Shown here in pieces: positions 24,157-33,701 of a DNA stretch of 64,000 nt (positions are counted from its first letter, which is position 1; each line of letters opens with the position of its first letter). Position numbers and translations under genes: made by a program. The DNA is from Mikania micrantha (lineage: Eukaryota; Streptophyta; Magnoliopsida; Asterales; Asteraceae): the NCBI GenBank assembly GCA_009363875.1, contig CM018683.1, forward strand, positions 44,815,711-44,879,710, written 5' to 3'. The notes beneath the pieces are model-generated. The model was not told where the DNA came from, did not search any database, and was given only the letters and a program-made list of their open reading frames with translations.

Positions 24157-24794
24157 AAGGTTCATGAGAAAACTCCTTTTTGAGAAACCAAGAAACTCAT
24201 ACTAACCAATAAATTTTTTATAAAAATTTCATAATTTTTATTATAAGGATAGAAATGTTATAATACGCAAAATTTTTTGAAAAAAATATGTAAATAATGA
24301 AATTACATATTGTAACTCAAAAAGTTTTGTGTCACTTATCAAGTTACATATGTAATCAGTATGTGTAACATGTGATTACATTATGTAATAACCTAAAATA
24401 TATTTTTTTTCTATTTTTTTTCTTTTTTTACATTTCTTATCTTATAATAAAAGGAAATGAAAAGAAAAAATGAATAAAAAATAATGGTAATGATTGTGAT
24501 TAGTTTTCTTAGTTTTCTTCAAAACGATGGTTTCTTAGGAACCCTCCCTATATCTTTATATTATATATATATATAAATAAATTAAATTAAAAACGGACTC
24601 TTGAGGAGTAAATTAGCAAACCTCAAATTAACTTAAAATTATGATGTCAGATCTCCTCAACTGTCATTTTAATCTTTACATGATAAGGCATCCTTGTATA
24701 TTTGCTATATCATGCAGAGTTCAGGCAAGCATGTTGCAAAGAAGCCAAAGACACCTGTTGTTCGGTTTTTGCCAATGATAGTGATGACGAGTAG
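12128..24794 (+). CDS. GPATCH8-like G-patch/C2H2 zinc-finger protein, copy 2 (disrupted)
   Basis: Proposed exons: 12128-12189 (ATG at 12128), 12298-12493, 13776-13927, 14174-14317, 14654-14756, 14861-15002 and 24718-24794 (TAG 24792-24794). The second exon carries the G-patch (SNVGFRLLQKMGWKGKGLGK). Later exons carry the acidic region, C2H2 finger, charged helix, Gln-rich segment and DSDDE tail. G-patch plus a single C2H2 finger in this order is the GPATCH8-like architecture; such proteins are expected in nuclear RNA processing. As given, the frame is broken: at least one indel between the HHRPVEK segment and the G-patch, three 1-bp losses in 13776-13927 relative to copy 1, one in 14654-14756 and one in the last exon. 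The phase from exon 12128-12189 into 12298 also does not fit cleanly. Many of these are homopolymer 1-bp differences, so sequencing error is as likely as true decay. Confidence 0.75.
12298..12493 (+). CDS. G-patch exon
   Basis: Starts after TGTACAG with EDEASVLEEFAEEF and ends at CAAG|GTATGT. The G-patch core shows the GW-x-G-x-GLG pattern (MGWKGKGLGKNEQ). The split Gly codon is completed by GA of exon 13776. There are frame changes around 12370-12415 between the two conserved halves. Confidence 0.78.
13776..13927 (+). CDS. Post-G-patch exon, copy 2
   Basis: Counterpart of 259-413 but 152 instead of 155 nt. Single bases are missing at CCC/CC, GAAGAAAA/GAAAAAA and AAAGAAG/AAAAAG. The net loss is three bases, so the frame is altered internally and restored at the end. 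Confidence 0.7.
14174..14317 (+). CDS. C2H2 zinc-finger exon, copy 2
   Basis: 144 nt, open, same finger ligands as copy 1 (C-x2-C, H-x5-H). This is the best preserved exon of the pair. Confidence 0.8.
14654..14756 (+). CDS. Charged-helix exon, copy 2 (1-bp loss)
   Basis: 103 nt against 104 in copy 1; one G is missing in GAGAGGGAGATGG, shifting the end of the exon. Confidence 0.68.
14861..15002 (+). CDS. Gln-rich exon, copy 2
   Basis: 142 nt with the same borders as copy 1; one Tyr/Asp difference after the Gln run. Confidence 0.72.
15262..15584 (-). repeat. Copia 3' LTR, copy 2
   Basis: Counterpart of 1753-2075; begins TGAAGCTTTTGG and ends CCAACA. Confidence 0.8.
15585..15986 (-). pseudogene. 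Copia RNase H remnant, copy 2
   Basis: Same blocks as 2076-2475, with one extra GAG codon (KEEELVV) and a frameshift after KGTKE. Confidence 0.68.
16099..17047 (-). pseudogene. Copia reverse transcriptase remnant, copy 2
   Basis: Same YVDDL segment (116 codons open) and the same internal AT-rich interruption as copy 1. Confidence 0.74.
17619..18042 (-). pseudogene. Copia integrase C part, copy 2
   Basis: MYILNRWPTKII...KGYRMHDVENKKLVVN is open for 94 codons here, longer than in copy 1; ends at the hAT-1 target site. Confidence 0.72.
18051..19353. mobile_element. hAT-1, copy 2
   Basis: Target-site duplication CTTGTGAT at 18043-18050 and 19354-19361; contents as in copy 1. Confidence 0.85.
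18652..19328. mobile_element. hAT-2, copy 2
   Basis: Target-site duplication CTTATAGA at 18644-18651 and 19329-19336. The left subterminal AATCGG region (about 18680-18780) is rearranged against copy 1 while the rest of the element is nearly identical. Confidence 0.87.
19362..19922 (-). pseudogene. Copia pre-integrase/integrase N part, copy 2
   Basis: Same motifs as 5871-6433 (WIWHARLES, PKPHWNRYTQTCA). A 1-bp loss after QTCA shifts the integrase Asp region out of frame. Confidence 0.68.
20348..21243 (-). pseudogene. Copia gag remnant, copy 2
   Basis: As in copy 1: minus ATG at 21243, zinc knuckle at 20377-20418, the same TGA after REA, and a different pattern of 1-bp frameshifts around KNQDQLLL and the CCHC region. 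Confidence 0.72.
21310..21622 (-). repeat. Copia 5' LTR, copy 2
   Basis: Counterpart of 7827-8139; next to the tRNA primer site at 21296-21307. Confidence 0.8.
22015..22313. mobile_element. Fold-back MITE M1, copy 2
   Basis: Counterpart of 8531-8830. Confidence 0.8.
22336..22766. mobile_element. Fold-back MITE M2, copy 2
   Basis: Counterpart of 8852-9279, followed by a TA tract interrupted by one G. Confidence 0.78.
22791..23167. mobile_element. Fold-back MITE M3, copy 2
   Basis: Counterpart of 9304-9680, followed by a longer TA tract (23172-23209). Confidence 0.82.
23210..23407. mobile_element. Fold-back MITE M4, complete, copy 2
   Basis: Starts GGGTGAGGTTAATGTACAAAG and ends TTTGATCCTAACACTG with matching inverted arms; shows the full form of the truncated 9711-9860 element. 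Confidence 0.75.
23425..23690. mobile_element. Fold-back MITE M5, copy 2
   Basis: Counterpart of 9877-10134. Confidence 0.78.
23696..23816. mobile_element. MITE M6 half element, copy 2
   Basis: Counterpart of 10136-10268; the TA tract after it is longer. Confidence 0.58.
23855..24108. mobile_element. Fold-back MITE M7, copy 2
   Basis: Counterpart of 10291-10540; followed by a TA tract into which M8 is inserted. Confidence 0.75.
24155..24548. mobile_element. Fold-back MITE M8, present only in copy 2
   Basis: Starts AGGAAGGTTC..GAGAAAACTCC and ends GGTTTCTTAGGAACCCTCCCT, with arms ACTAACCAAT and ATTGTGATTAG. It sits inside the TA tract that is uninterrupted in copy 1 (10540-10580). It is the same family as the element at 25527-25940. 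Confidence 0.78.
24718..24794 (+). CDS. Terminal exon, copy 2 (1-bp frameshift)
   Basis: Acceptor CATGCAG; TAG at 24792-24794. The VFANDSDDE tail is readable in one frame, but the preceding KKPKTPVV part is one base off because a G is missing, a different lesion from copy 1. Confidence 0.7.
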
Positions 24795-25099
24795 TGTAAA
24801 AGGAGCCGTTTACCCTGCATTCTTGATGTACTAGTAAACTTAAACCTTAAATCCTTTTCTTTTTTTTTTATATAATTTATGGTTTCATACTACTTGGCTT
24901 GCTTGCTGTTTTGATTTTAATGAATTAAAGTATCAACTTAAATCATCTTTTTTAATCTTTAATTCTGGTTAGTCTAAAGATTCAAGTAACTTCATGCTTT
25001 GTCAATTCAATATTCTTTTTGTTCTTTCATTAAAAAAGTGAGCTAACATATACGAAGCCCCATTCAAGTGTATTAGACATGATCTTGAGCTCTTGTTAA
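24795..25099. other. 3' flank of the GPATCH8-like gene, no gene seen
   Basis: AT-rich sequence after the stop codon, including probable 3' UTR (TGTAAAAGGAGCCG..). No ORF, repeat or signal recognised. Confidence 0.5.
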
Positions 25100-25455
25100 A
25101 GGTTTTGCATAAGAGTAAGAACTAGTAGGATTTTGACATGTGACAGATAATTAAGGTATAGCATCTTATTTTTGTATTATATTTTTATTTTTTGCACTAG
25201 ATTATTTATTTGTTCTATATTTTTTTTTGTACTGAATTTTTGTGTTTTTTTGTCTAGGATTTGTGTGTGTGTTACTTTTTTTTAATTTTTTTTTGTATTA
25301 TATTTTTAAATTTTTGTACTAAGTTTTATTTCTTTGTACTGGATTTTTGATTTTTGTACTCGATTTTGTTTTTTGTATTGGATTTTTGTTTTTATATTAT
25401 TAGCACGTCACATGTCAAATTTCTATTGGTTCTTACTTTTCTTAGGCAAAATTTT
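25100..25455. mobile_element. Fold-back element with T-rich tandem core
   Basis: Left arm GCATAAGAGTAAGAACTAGTAGGATTTTGACATGTGAC is matched in inverse by GTCACATGTCAAATTTCTATTGGTTCTTAC.. at 25405-25445. The core (25170-25400) is a degenerate array of TTTTTGTACTGGATTTTTG-like units. Confidence 0.65.
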
Positions 25456-25468
25456 TATTAGTTGATCT

Positions 25469-25469
<1 letters not shown>

Positions 25470-25515
<46 letters not shown>
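25470..25515. repeat. TA microsatellite
   Basis: About 20 TA dinucleotides separating two fold-back elements. Confidence 0.95.
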
Positions 25516-25521
<6 letters not shown>

Positions 25522-25526
25522 TAGAG

Positions 25527-25940
25527 GAGGGTTCAAATAAAAACTCCTCACTTTGGAGAAAACCAAGAAAACTCCTACTAACCAATCAATTTTTAAAATT
25601 TTTTTTTCATGATTTTTTATTATTAGCTTAGAATTGATAAACAAACAAAAATTTTTAATAAAAATATGTAGATTACGAAATTACGTATATATAACCAATA
25701 AAGTTACGTATATGTAACTCATATATGTAGTTTAAAAGTTACATATATGTAATCAATGAGTTACATATGTAATAACATGAATTACATGTATTTTTTTATT
25801 TTTTTCTTTTGTTAACAAATATAACCTTAATAAAACAAAATGTAAAATAAAAAATGAAAAAAAAATTGATTAATAACAATTGTGATTAGTTTTCTTAGTT
25901 TTCTCAAATATGAAGGTTTTCAATGGAACCTCCCCCCTAT
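25527..25940. mobile_element. Fold-back MITE, M8 family
   Basis: AGGAGGGTTCAAATAAAAACTCC at the left and GGAACCTCCCCCCT at the right; AACCAAGAAAACTCCTACTAACC arm matched by GTGATTAGTTTTCTTAG. TA tracts lie on both sides (25485-25515, 25938-25999). Confidence 0.75.
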
Positions 25941-25944
25941 ATAT

Positions 25945-25946
25945 AT

Positions 25947-26000
<54 letters not shown>
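25945..26000. repeat. TA microsatellite
   Basis: TA run between the M8-family element and the next element. Confidence 0.95.
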
Positions 26001-26002
<2 letters not shown>

Positions 26003-27300
26003 GATGGTTCCATTGGTAACCCATTCCAAGTATGGTAACCTATTAATTAATTTTGATTTATTGTTTAAATAAAGTGTTTTAAAATGGGTGATTCATATTA
26101 ATTCTGGAAAAAACAAGTGGATGAAATTTGTTTAAAGATATTTTAGACATTTTGTGGGTGTACTTGATTTCATTTTAAAAAAAAGTTTACTCCCCAATTT
26201 TTTAAACATTCATAACTATTATATACATTATTATTTTTTTATAAAAATTTCACAATTAAATTTTTACTTTTTTATCTTTAATTCAATTATAGTTTTGTCA
26301 ATTTTTTTCAAAGTGTTCGTTATTTGTACTGACGTAACGAACTGAATTTTTTCAAAGTGTCTGTAATTACACTGATGCAACGAGCTGAATTTTTTTTAAA
26401 GTATTCATAATGAGCTGTAACTTATTATTTTTTTACAATAGGTTTTCGATATTTTTTCAAAATTTTTTTCCCATTTTTAAAAAAAAATTATTGAAAAAAA
26501 TTATTCACTTCTAAAAAACCACATAATTTTTTATTGAAATGTTTTTTAAGCACATAATTAAATACATAATCTTACATTAACGTAATTACACTGATGTAGT
26601 GGGCTGAATTTTTTCAATGGGTTCGAAATTACACCGATGTAACTTGTTGGATTTTTTAAAGTGTTCATAATAACACTGATGTAACGAGTTGAATTTTTTA
26701 AAAGTATTCGTAATTACACTGGTGTAAGGAGCTGATTTTTTTAAAAGTGTTCTTAATTTTTCCAAATATTAATGAACTAATTTTATAATAAAAAATAATT
26801 TGTAATGTATATTTAAGATGAGGAAATACAACATTTTAAAGATGGAAAATTTTTGGAAAAATGAGAAAATTATTGTATTTATTGCTCGTTACATTGATGT
26901 AATTACGAACGCTCGAAAAAAATAAAAAAAAATTGGCATGACTATAATAAAATTAACGAGAAAAATATAACGAGTTTATTGTGTAATTTTTATAAAAATA
27001 AACATAGTAAAAATGTTATAAGTGTATAAAAAATAAGGGGGAAATTTTGATTTAAAAAAAGGAAAATTGATCGATTTTTAAGAATGCGACACCTGTCACT
27101 TTCTTATTAAATTTGACTTTTTATATTAAAGAAAATGACTTAAATACCCTTTTTAATTAAAAGTGCTATGTGACACATGACAACATCTTATTAGATTTGA
27201 AAATTTTAAACCATTGGATTTGAGTTATTGAGTTAATACAATTATGAAGGGTTCTTATTTGAGCCGGATTAGATACAAAGGAGTATTAACGTAAGAAGCG
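26001..27300. mobile_element. AT-rich element with ~45-bp internal repeats, unclassified
   Basis: Starts GGGGATGGTTCCATTGGTAACCC after a TA tract like the neighbouring MITEs but is about 1.3 kb. Inside are degenerate repeats of AATTACACTGATGTAACGAG + CTGAATTTTTTCAAAGTGTTC at 26302-26400 and 26580-26750. An inverted copy lies at 26883-26925 (GCTCGTTACATTGATGTAAT). No ORF of note. Confidence 0.55.
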
Positions 27301-28060
27301 TAAGAAGCCATATATTTTTGACACATGTAATTAGTATTATTTAGACGAAGGGTTAAATTCGGTATTTTGTTCCAAAATATGTTTAAGGTAATGATTGAGT
27401 TATTAACATACGATCAGAATAATTCACAAACCGTTATATCATAGAGGTTTTGATTAATCATTGATTCATAATCAATCAAGCAGTTTTTTCCTATCACAAT
27501 TTCAATCTGAAGTATAGAGCCAGTGTAAAACGTTTTAGCGTTCATCTTATATACATTCAATGGAAGAAAATAGAGATCGAGAATGCATTTTTTTTATGAT
27601 TTTATTATGCAAAAATAAAGTATTATGATGTGTTTGATATTTTGTTAAGAAAACGAAGTCAGAGATAGCAAAATTGGTATTATATGGTACGTAAGTATAC
27701 AAAATGTGTCGAATAGATGGAGACAAGTACGTAATTTTAGGTTAAATATGTTGGTAGTATAGCAAAACTAAACTGTTTTAGGGTAGTGGGCAGGAAGATA
27801 TGAATTTGCGATAGAGTACGTGATTTTTGTGGTAATGGTACGTAATTATACAAAATGTGTAGATAGTGTAAATAAAGTAAAGTAAATAAGGTAAGTTTAT
27901 GAGGGATAACTATATATACAGTACGTAATAATGATAGTATATGTAATAAGAATTGATGAAGGTTAATGGTTATAGAAAGTAAGTTAATATTGTAGCAGTA
28001 CGTAATTATATTTTAATAATGCATGTATTTAACATATTTAATGCATGATGTTTAATAAAG
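27301..28060. promoter_or_regulatory. 5' region of the FAR1-like locus with GTACGTRA repeats
   Basis: No ORF. Six copies of GTACGTRA (27687, 27727, 27816, 27838, 27921, 27998), mostly followed by AT-rich bases, all on the plus strand. The same motif recurs in the introns and 3' flank of the FAR1-like sequence. Regulatory or transposase-binding role is inferred. Confidence 0.5.
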
Positions 28061-28863
28061 GAAATAACAGTTGGTTTGGAATGCATTTCACCAACATCAG
28101 GGAAGAAATATTACACACCTGATGTTCCATTATCTTCAAAGCCAATAATAGGGATGTTTTTCTCTTCGATTGAGCATGCATTTGATTTTTATCAAAGTTA
28201 TGCAAAAAAGAGTTGATTTATTGCCCGTAAAATTTCTCAGTATTGTCAAGGGAAAATTATCAAGTTGAAATATTTTGTATATTCAAAGGAAGGACATAAG
28301 CCTTTCAAAGATTTAATTAAAACTGATAATAATATGGACAAGGGAAAGCAAATTAAGAGCATGAATAGGCCTATACAAAGAACTGGATGTTTTGCTCATA
28401 TAGTTCTGAAGTCAGATGATGATATTACATTTAAAGTTAAATTTATTAAGGAACATAATCACAGGTTGGTATCGCAAGACAATATATATCTGTTGCCATC
28501 ATGTAGGAAGTTAACATATGAACAAATGCAGTTGATGTGCTCAATGTCTAAGCATATTATTGGTCCTGTTAGAGCTTTTAACATGATGCGTACAAAGTAT
28601 GGGGGTTTTGATAAAGTTGTAGTTAAATCTGGTGACTGCAAAAATTTTAAAAATCAATTGAATTTGTTTGTTGGCGAATATGATGCAGACATGGTAGTGA
28701 ATATGTTGCTTAAGAAGGAGTTTGCCCAATGTTTCTCTTTTGAGTATACTAGGGATAACAAAAATCAGCTAACTGGATTGTTTTGGATAGATGGTCATTC
28801 AAAGAAGAACTACATAATATTCGGTGACGTTGTTTCATTTGATGCTACATTTAGGACAAAAAA
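28061..28863 (+). pseudogene. FAR1-like exon 1: FAR1 domain and start of transposase core
   Basis: The frame reads from a possible acceptor at 28060 through the FAR1 domain to the first catalytic Asp. One TGA at 28214. After it the frame is open for 200 codons up to the donor AA|GTAAAC. Confidence 0.82.
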
Positions 28864-29803
28864 GTAAACAAAACAAAATATATAGTTGAGATGTGTTAAT
28901 ATGTTTATAATTATTGTTTGGCAAATTTTAGATGTTTGCTGATAATGTTTATTTTTGTTGTATTTAATTAAAATTTAGATACAAGATGGTTTTTGTCCCG
29001 TTTACTGGTATTGATAATGTAACATCAGTGCCGGACGCGTGCCGGAACAGTGATCGCAACAGTAAACACGAACAGTAATTCAGGTACACATTACGAGAAA
29101 CTATGTTTATACTATTAATGCAAATGGATTAACATGAAACTATTAAACGATTGTCTGAACTTGACTAAAATCTTAGGATTTAACAGTCAGAAAACATGTC
29201 AGACAACACAGCGTTGCAACATAAATACTTGATGTGATATGCTCTGGTGTAAACGTATGTGAGGTTAAACAAAACAAAACTATAACAGTTGTTGTTGCGG
29301 AATGCTAAACCGATGAGTTATTCGTATAGGTGACGATCTGTACGAATGATTCTGATAGTTTAACGTTCTGAAATAATAACTTAACAGTAGAAAACAAGAA
29401 TCAGAAAGGCAAACCATCGTCGTGTTCGTTCGAATGACGATTCGAACGAATACGCGCGATGGTGACGCGTTCTGACGAAACGAAAACGAAAAATGTTGCG
29501 ATCGATCATAAATTTAAGGAAATAACATATTTCCTATTTTATAATTTTGAAACTCATCATAAAACCAATTAAATTAAACTATTTTAAGAAATCGCGAACG
29601 AATTTAATAAACGCGTAAAAATATTAAATTCGTTAAATAAATTAACTAAACGATATTTAAAATAATTCATTAAAATATATTTGTATTTAAAACATCATAA
29701 AATAATTCTTTTATTTAAAACCTACGAAAAACGCGCATTACGTTCCGGAAACGTAACGAAAATACGAATCGAGCAAGAAAAACGAACCCGAACCCACACG
29801 GGG

Positions 29804-29811
29804 TATAAATA
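29804..29811 (+). promoter_or_regulatory. TATA box of element A LTR
   Basis: TATAAATA inside GGGGTATAAATACCC, preceded by ACGTTCCGGAAACGT. The same layout is found in element B (37369). Followed by TC-rich leader sequence. The second LTR copy is near 50506. Confidence 0.65.
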
Positions 29812-32048
29812 CCCTTAATGAGTTCAAACAACTCATTTCTTTTCTTCTCCTTCTCTCTAAAAACCCTAATTTCCGGATTAGTGCCTCCATCACCATTTTT
29901 GAGCTTCAATCTCTCATAACTTGGACATTTCTTAACCAAATCGCCTCATTCTTGAACCCAGACGAAGATCTCGACCCCCTCTACACAAAAGTACAACCGA
30001 TCTATAAAGATCTCCACTGAAAATTCAGGTAATGAGCTGCAAAACCCACGAAAATTAGGGTTTTCGCAACCCTTTTTGTTGAACCAACTATAAACCGGCT
30101 CCACATCATCCTTGTCGAGTCTACACCCTTGGAACCACCCCCAATCACAAGAAAACCTTACAGGTCTTGATTGGGAACCACCTGGGGAACAGTTTGGCCG
30201 AAGCATGCCTGAGGCTAGGTCGAATGGCCTAAGGCCGAAAGGCCTGGCCGAATGTCACACTCGACAGCTTCTCATTCGACCCTCCTCCTCTTCATTCGAT
30301 CATGGTTCCATTCGAGCCACTTTCATTCGCTAGCTCCACCTTTGGCGAACCACTTCCTTCGGCCAGAACCACCATTCGCCACCTTTCTTTCGCCGACCAT
30401 TCATTCGCTGGAGCCACCTCAGTCGCCGGTCATTCGCCGGCCCTCCTTCAGTCGGCAGTTATCATTCGCCACCAGTAGCCATTCGCACTAGTATGTCATT
30501 CGACCACCGCTCAAGGAGAAGCCTCATTCGGCAGTTACACTATTCGACTGGCCATAGCCACTCCTTTGGGCACCTGTTTCTTCAGCCAACACCCACGAAT
30601 CAAGAAGCAACTAGTGGGCTTAAGGAATTTCTTGGCCCAGCAAGAGCCAACACAGAAATGGCCCACGGCCTGTTGTTGAGGACTAGCTCATTCGAACCAC
30701 TTCTGGCCAACCCAATAATCCAACAACGCATCCATTTGATCTAGATAGTTTGTTGCGGCCATTTAAGTTCAATCAGCCCACCATACTGCTTGTGGTCCAG
30801 TAGTGTATTGTAGAGAGCCCACTGATTTCATTTTGGCTCACAACAAATTCAAAGAACTTGTTTGGCCCAAGAAACTGTTTTGACCCAACAGTTTGGCCCA
30901 AGGCCCACCTGCATTAATTGGCCCAAGACATTGAGTTAGGCATATCACTTCGGCCCATATACATACACTCGGCCCAAGAATATCTTGAGTCGACCCATGG
31001 TCTTGGTTCGGCCCTTTTGAGTTAAGTGAAACAAACAATTGAAAACAATTGAAATAATGTCATACATGGGATTTCTTAAACATACTATAAAGGTGGCAAA
31101 AGCCATATGGAACAATAAGGAATCAAAATAAGTTCCACAAACTCATGTGAAGTTTAAAGTGTAAAATCATGTTTTAGACTTGGAACTTGTTGAAAACCCA
31201 ACTTCTACAACATAACATAATTCATGGTAATTAGGAAACCAAGTCATCTCAGGTGAACACAAAGCCCACAACAATGTGTGCTGAACTTAACTAAATGAGA
31301 TTAAGTGCAAGTATAAACTACACACATTGAATCAAGGCCGAACTATGACCAAGACTTTTAAAGTGTTAGCCACTTTTGGGACTAACACCTACACACACAC
31401 GCTTAAACACATGTAACTCATACTTACAAGTTCAAACATCGTAAATAAATACAGGATCGTGAAAATAATATCAACCACAACAAAGAGCGCGTGCATTCTT
31501 GTTTGAGACTAAGTCAACTACCACAACTACAAGGTGAGTTCATTGTCCCTTTTCAAACTACTTTGGTTTTTAACTCGGGACTGAGAAGCATGTTATACAT
31601 TTTAAAACAAATGTTTTAAACTTAACAAAATGCTTTTATACTATTGATTATGCCAAGTGCTTAAGGCATAAGACACTATTCAAACTAAATGCTATTTGAT
31701 TATGCCAAGTGCTAAAGGCATAAGCTTCTTGCTAATACTAAAGCTATGTGTTAATACCAAGTGCTAAGGGTATTTGCTATCTGATGATGCTATTGTGGAT
31801 GCTAATGCTATGGGTTTATGCTACAAACTAATGCTGCGGGTTATGCTTAATGCTAATGCTATGGGATTATGTTACATGTTAATGCTATGGGTTTATGCTA
31901 GATACTAATGTTAACACTGAATGCTAATGATGCTATGATGCCATGAGGATGCTAAATACAAACATACATACATATACACATATTGAATACTTGAAGCTAT
32001 GGATACTCTAAAACTCTTGAATGCTATATGATTGCCATGCTAAAACAA

Positions 32049-32425
32049 CGGTTTGGCCTCTCAGTGCTTGCCTTACCTGTTGTAAAGCTAGTACTTGTGA
32101 ACAAGTTACGTAAATGCTGGAAACTTTGAATGCTATAAACTATTGGCTATGGAAGAACAATAGTTGGTCTCTCAGTGCTTGCCTTCAGGTGTTCTTCCTA
32201 GTCGGAGGACTGGTAGAACAATAGTTGGTCTCTCAGTGCTTGCCTTCATGTGTTCTTCCCAGTCGGGACTTGAAGAACAATAGTTGGTCTCTCAGTGCTT
32301 GCCTTCATGTGTTCTTCACAGTCGGGACTAGAAGGCATCTACTATGGTCTCTCAGTGCTTGCCATAGGGTGTCCTTCATGGTCTTAAACGAGGAAACGGA
32401 CTGATGGCCTCTCAGTGCTTGCCAT
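32049..32425 (+). repeat. Six ~60-bp repeats with CTCTCAGTGCTTGCC, element A 5' LTR
   Basis: The 15-mer is kept in every unit while linkers vary (TTCATGTGTTCTTC, CAGTCGGGACT). The set recurs at about 52708-53085 in the 3' LTR. Confidence 0.85.
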
Positions 32426-33701
32426 GCAGTGTTTCCCAAAACTATTTACACACGTGAACAGTAACTAGGACGATATTGGTGATCCTTAGTTGACTCTGTG
32501 TCATCAAGGGAATCCTCTATCTCCCCCTATGTTGCTAATTTCACATAGAACTGGTATGGATTAATACTGGATTCCTTCGGGCATTCAGTTGTCCATTCTG
32601 GTGACTCTCAAGCTAAACTCACGAATGCTATGGGTAAACTTACAAACAAAAATGCTTAAACTATTCTGGGGAAATGAAATGAATGGTAGGTAAAATGCTT
32701 AATTATCATTAACAGCAATGTCCTATGCGACTCAGTATGTGGTGGGACGGCGTCTGGGCGGGTCGTAGGCTCGACTCAGGGGTATGCCCTATATATAAGC
32801 ATACCGAGTTGGATGATACAGGTGGTGTTAATGAGATTAAGGTTGTTACCTAGGGGATGCATGAATGCTTTGGATCAATATCATAAACTTTTAAACACGA
32901 TGCTTGTTAAACTTATTGAAGCTATTACATACGAAGGCTATGGACTTATAAACTTTGAAAACAGTAAACTAAAGCTATGATGAAGGATGAATCGAATGGT
33001 AGGTAAAATTCTTAATTACCATTAACAGCAATGTCCTATGCGACTTAGTATGTGGTGGGACGGCGTCTGGGCGGGTCGTAGGCTCGACTCAGGGGTATGC
33101 CCTATATATAAGCATACCGAGTTGGATGATTCAGGTGTTGTTAATGAGGTTAAGGTTTTACCTAGGAGGTTTGCAAAAGCTATTTTACAACTACTAAAAC
33201 CACATGAACTCACCAACTATTGTGTTGACTTTGTTTTCTTACATGCTTTCTCAGGTGATGCACAGGATTAAGCTAAAGGTCAGGACTGCATACTAGGATG
33301 CCAGATAGCAGACCTAGTACTTTTGAGAAACACATGTTTTGTTAACATTTGTAACTTAACCTTGTAAACTTTAATTCTATGCTATATTATGCTTTAGTTA
33401 TTCTCAATGTTGATGCTATGTAAACAATCTGATCAACCCGATTATCATTCATGATATCGCGCCCCGGGAACCTTCCGCCCGACGGGGACATCCGATCCTA
33501 CCCCGCCGGCCCGGGGTGTGACAGATTGGTATCAGAGCTCAAGGTTATAGAGAATAATAGGTCACTTACTTAAACGGTTTGACCTAGACTATAACTTAGG
33601 GACCCTTCATGTAGAGAACATAGGAATTAGGAATATACTTGCATTATGTCTTCTGCATTCGATCATTACACTAACTGACATCCTATTAGTTACGATCAGA
33701 A

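Larger units (their letters stand above)
13516..24882. repeat. Large tandem duplication, copy 2
   Basis: This is the second copy of the block at 1-10885. It joins at its left side to the intron that follows the G-patch exon, so here the gene reads through from 5' to 3' end. It differs from copy 1 by an extra fold-back element at about 24155-24548, a longer M4 MITE (23210-23407) and a divergent patch in hAT-2 near 18680-18780. Homology is lost to copy 1 at 24882 only because copy 1 runs into Ns. Confidence 0.93.
29018..33523 (+). repeat. Element A 5' LTR (4.5 kb)
   Basis: Very long LTR with TATA box near its left end (TATAAATA 29804-29811), a block of CATTCG motifs (30270-30560), a block of GGCCCA motifs (30630-31015), ATGCTA-type repeats (31640-31930), six CTCTCAGTGCTTGCC repeats (32049-32420) and two TATA-containing modules (32725-32815, 33030-33130). 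Confidence 0.93.

Noticed and set aside
31640..31930. ATGCTA/GCTAATG repeats as a possible CRISPR-like array
   Set aside because: Units are irregular and degenerate with no unique spacers, and they lie in a plant LTR.
33038..33271. 77-codon ORFs in the A LTR (also 53689-53922 and antisense ones)
   Set aside because: They lie in the repeated TATA module of the LTR and are copied with it; no sign of coding constraint.
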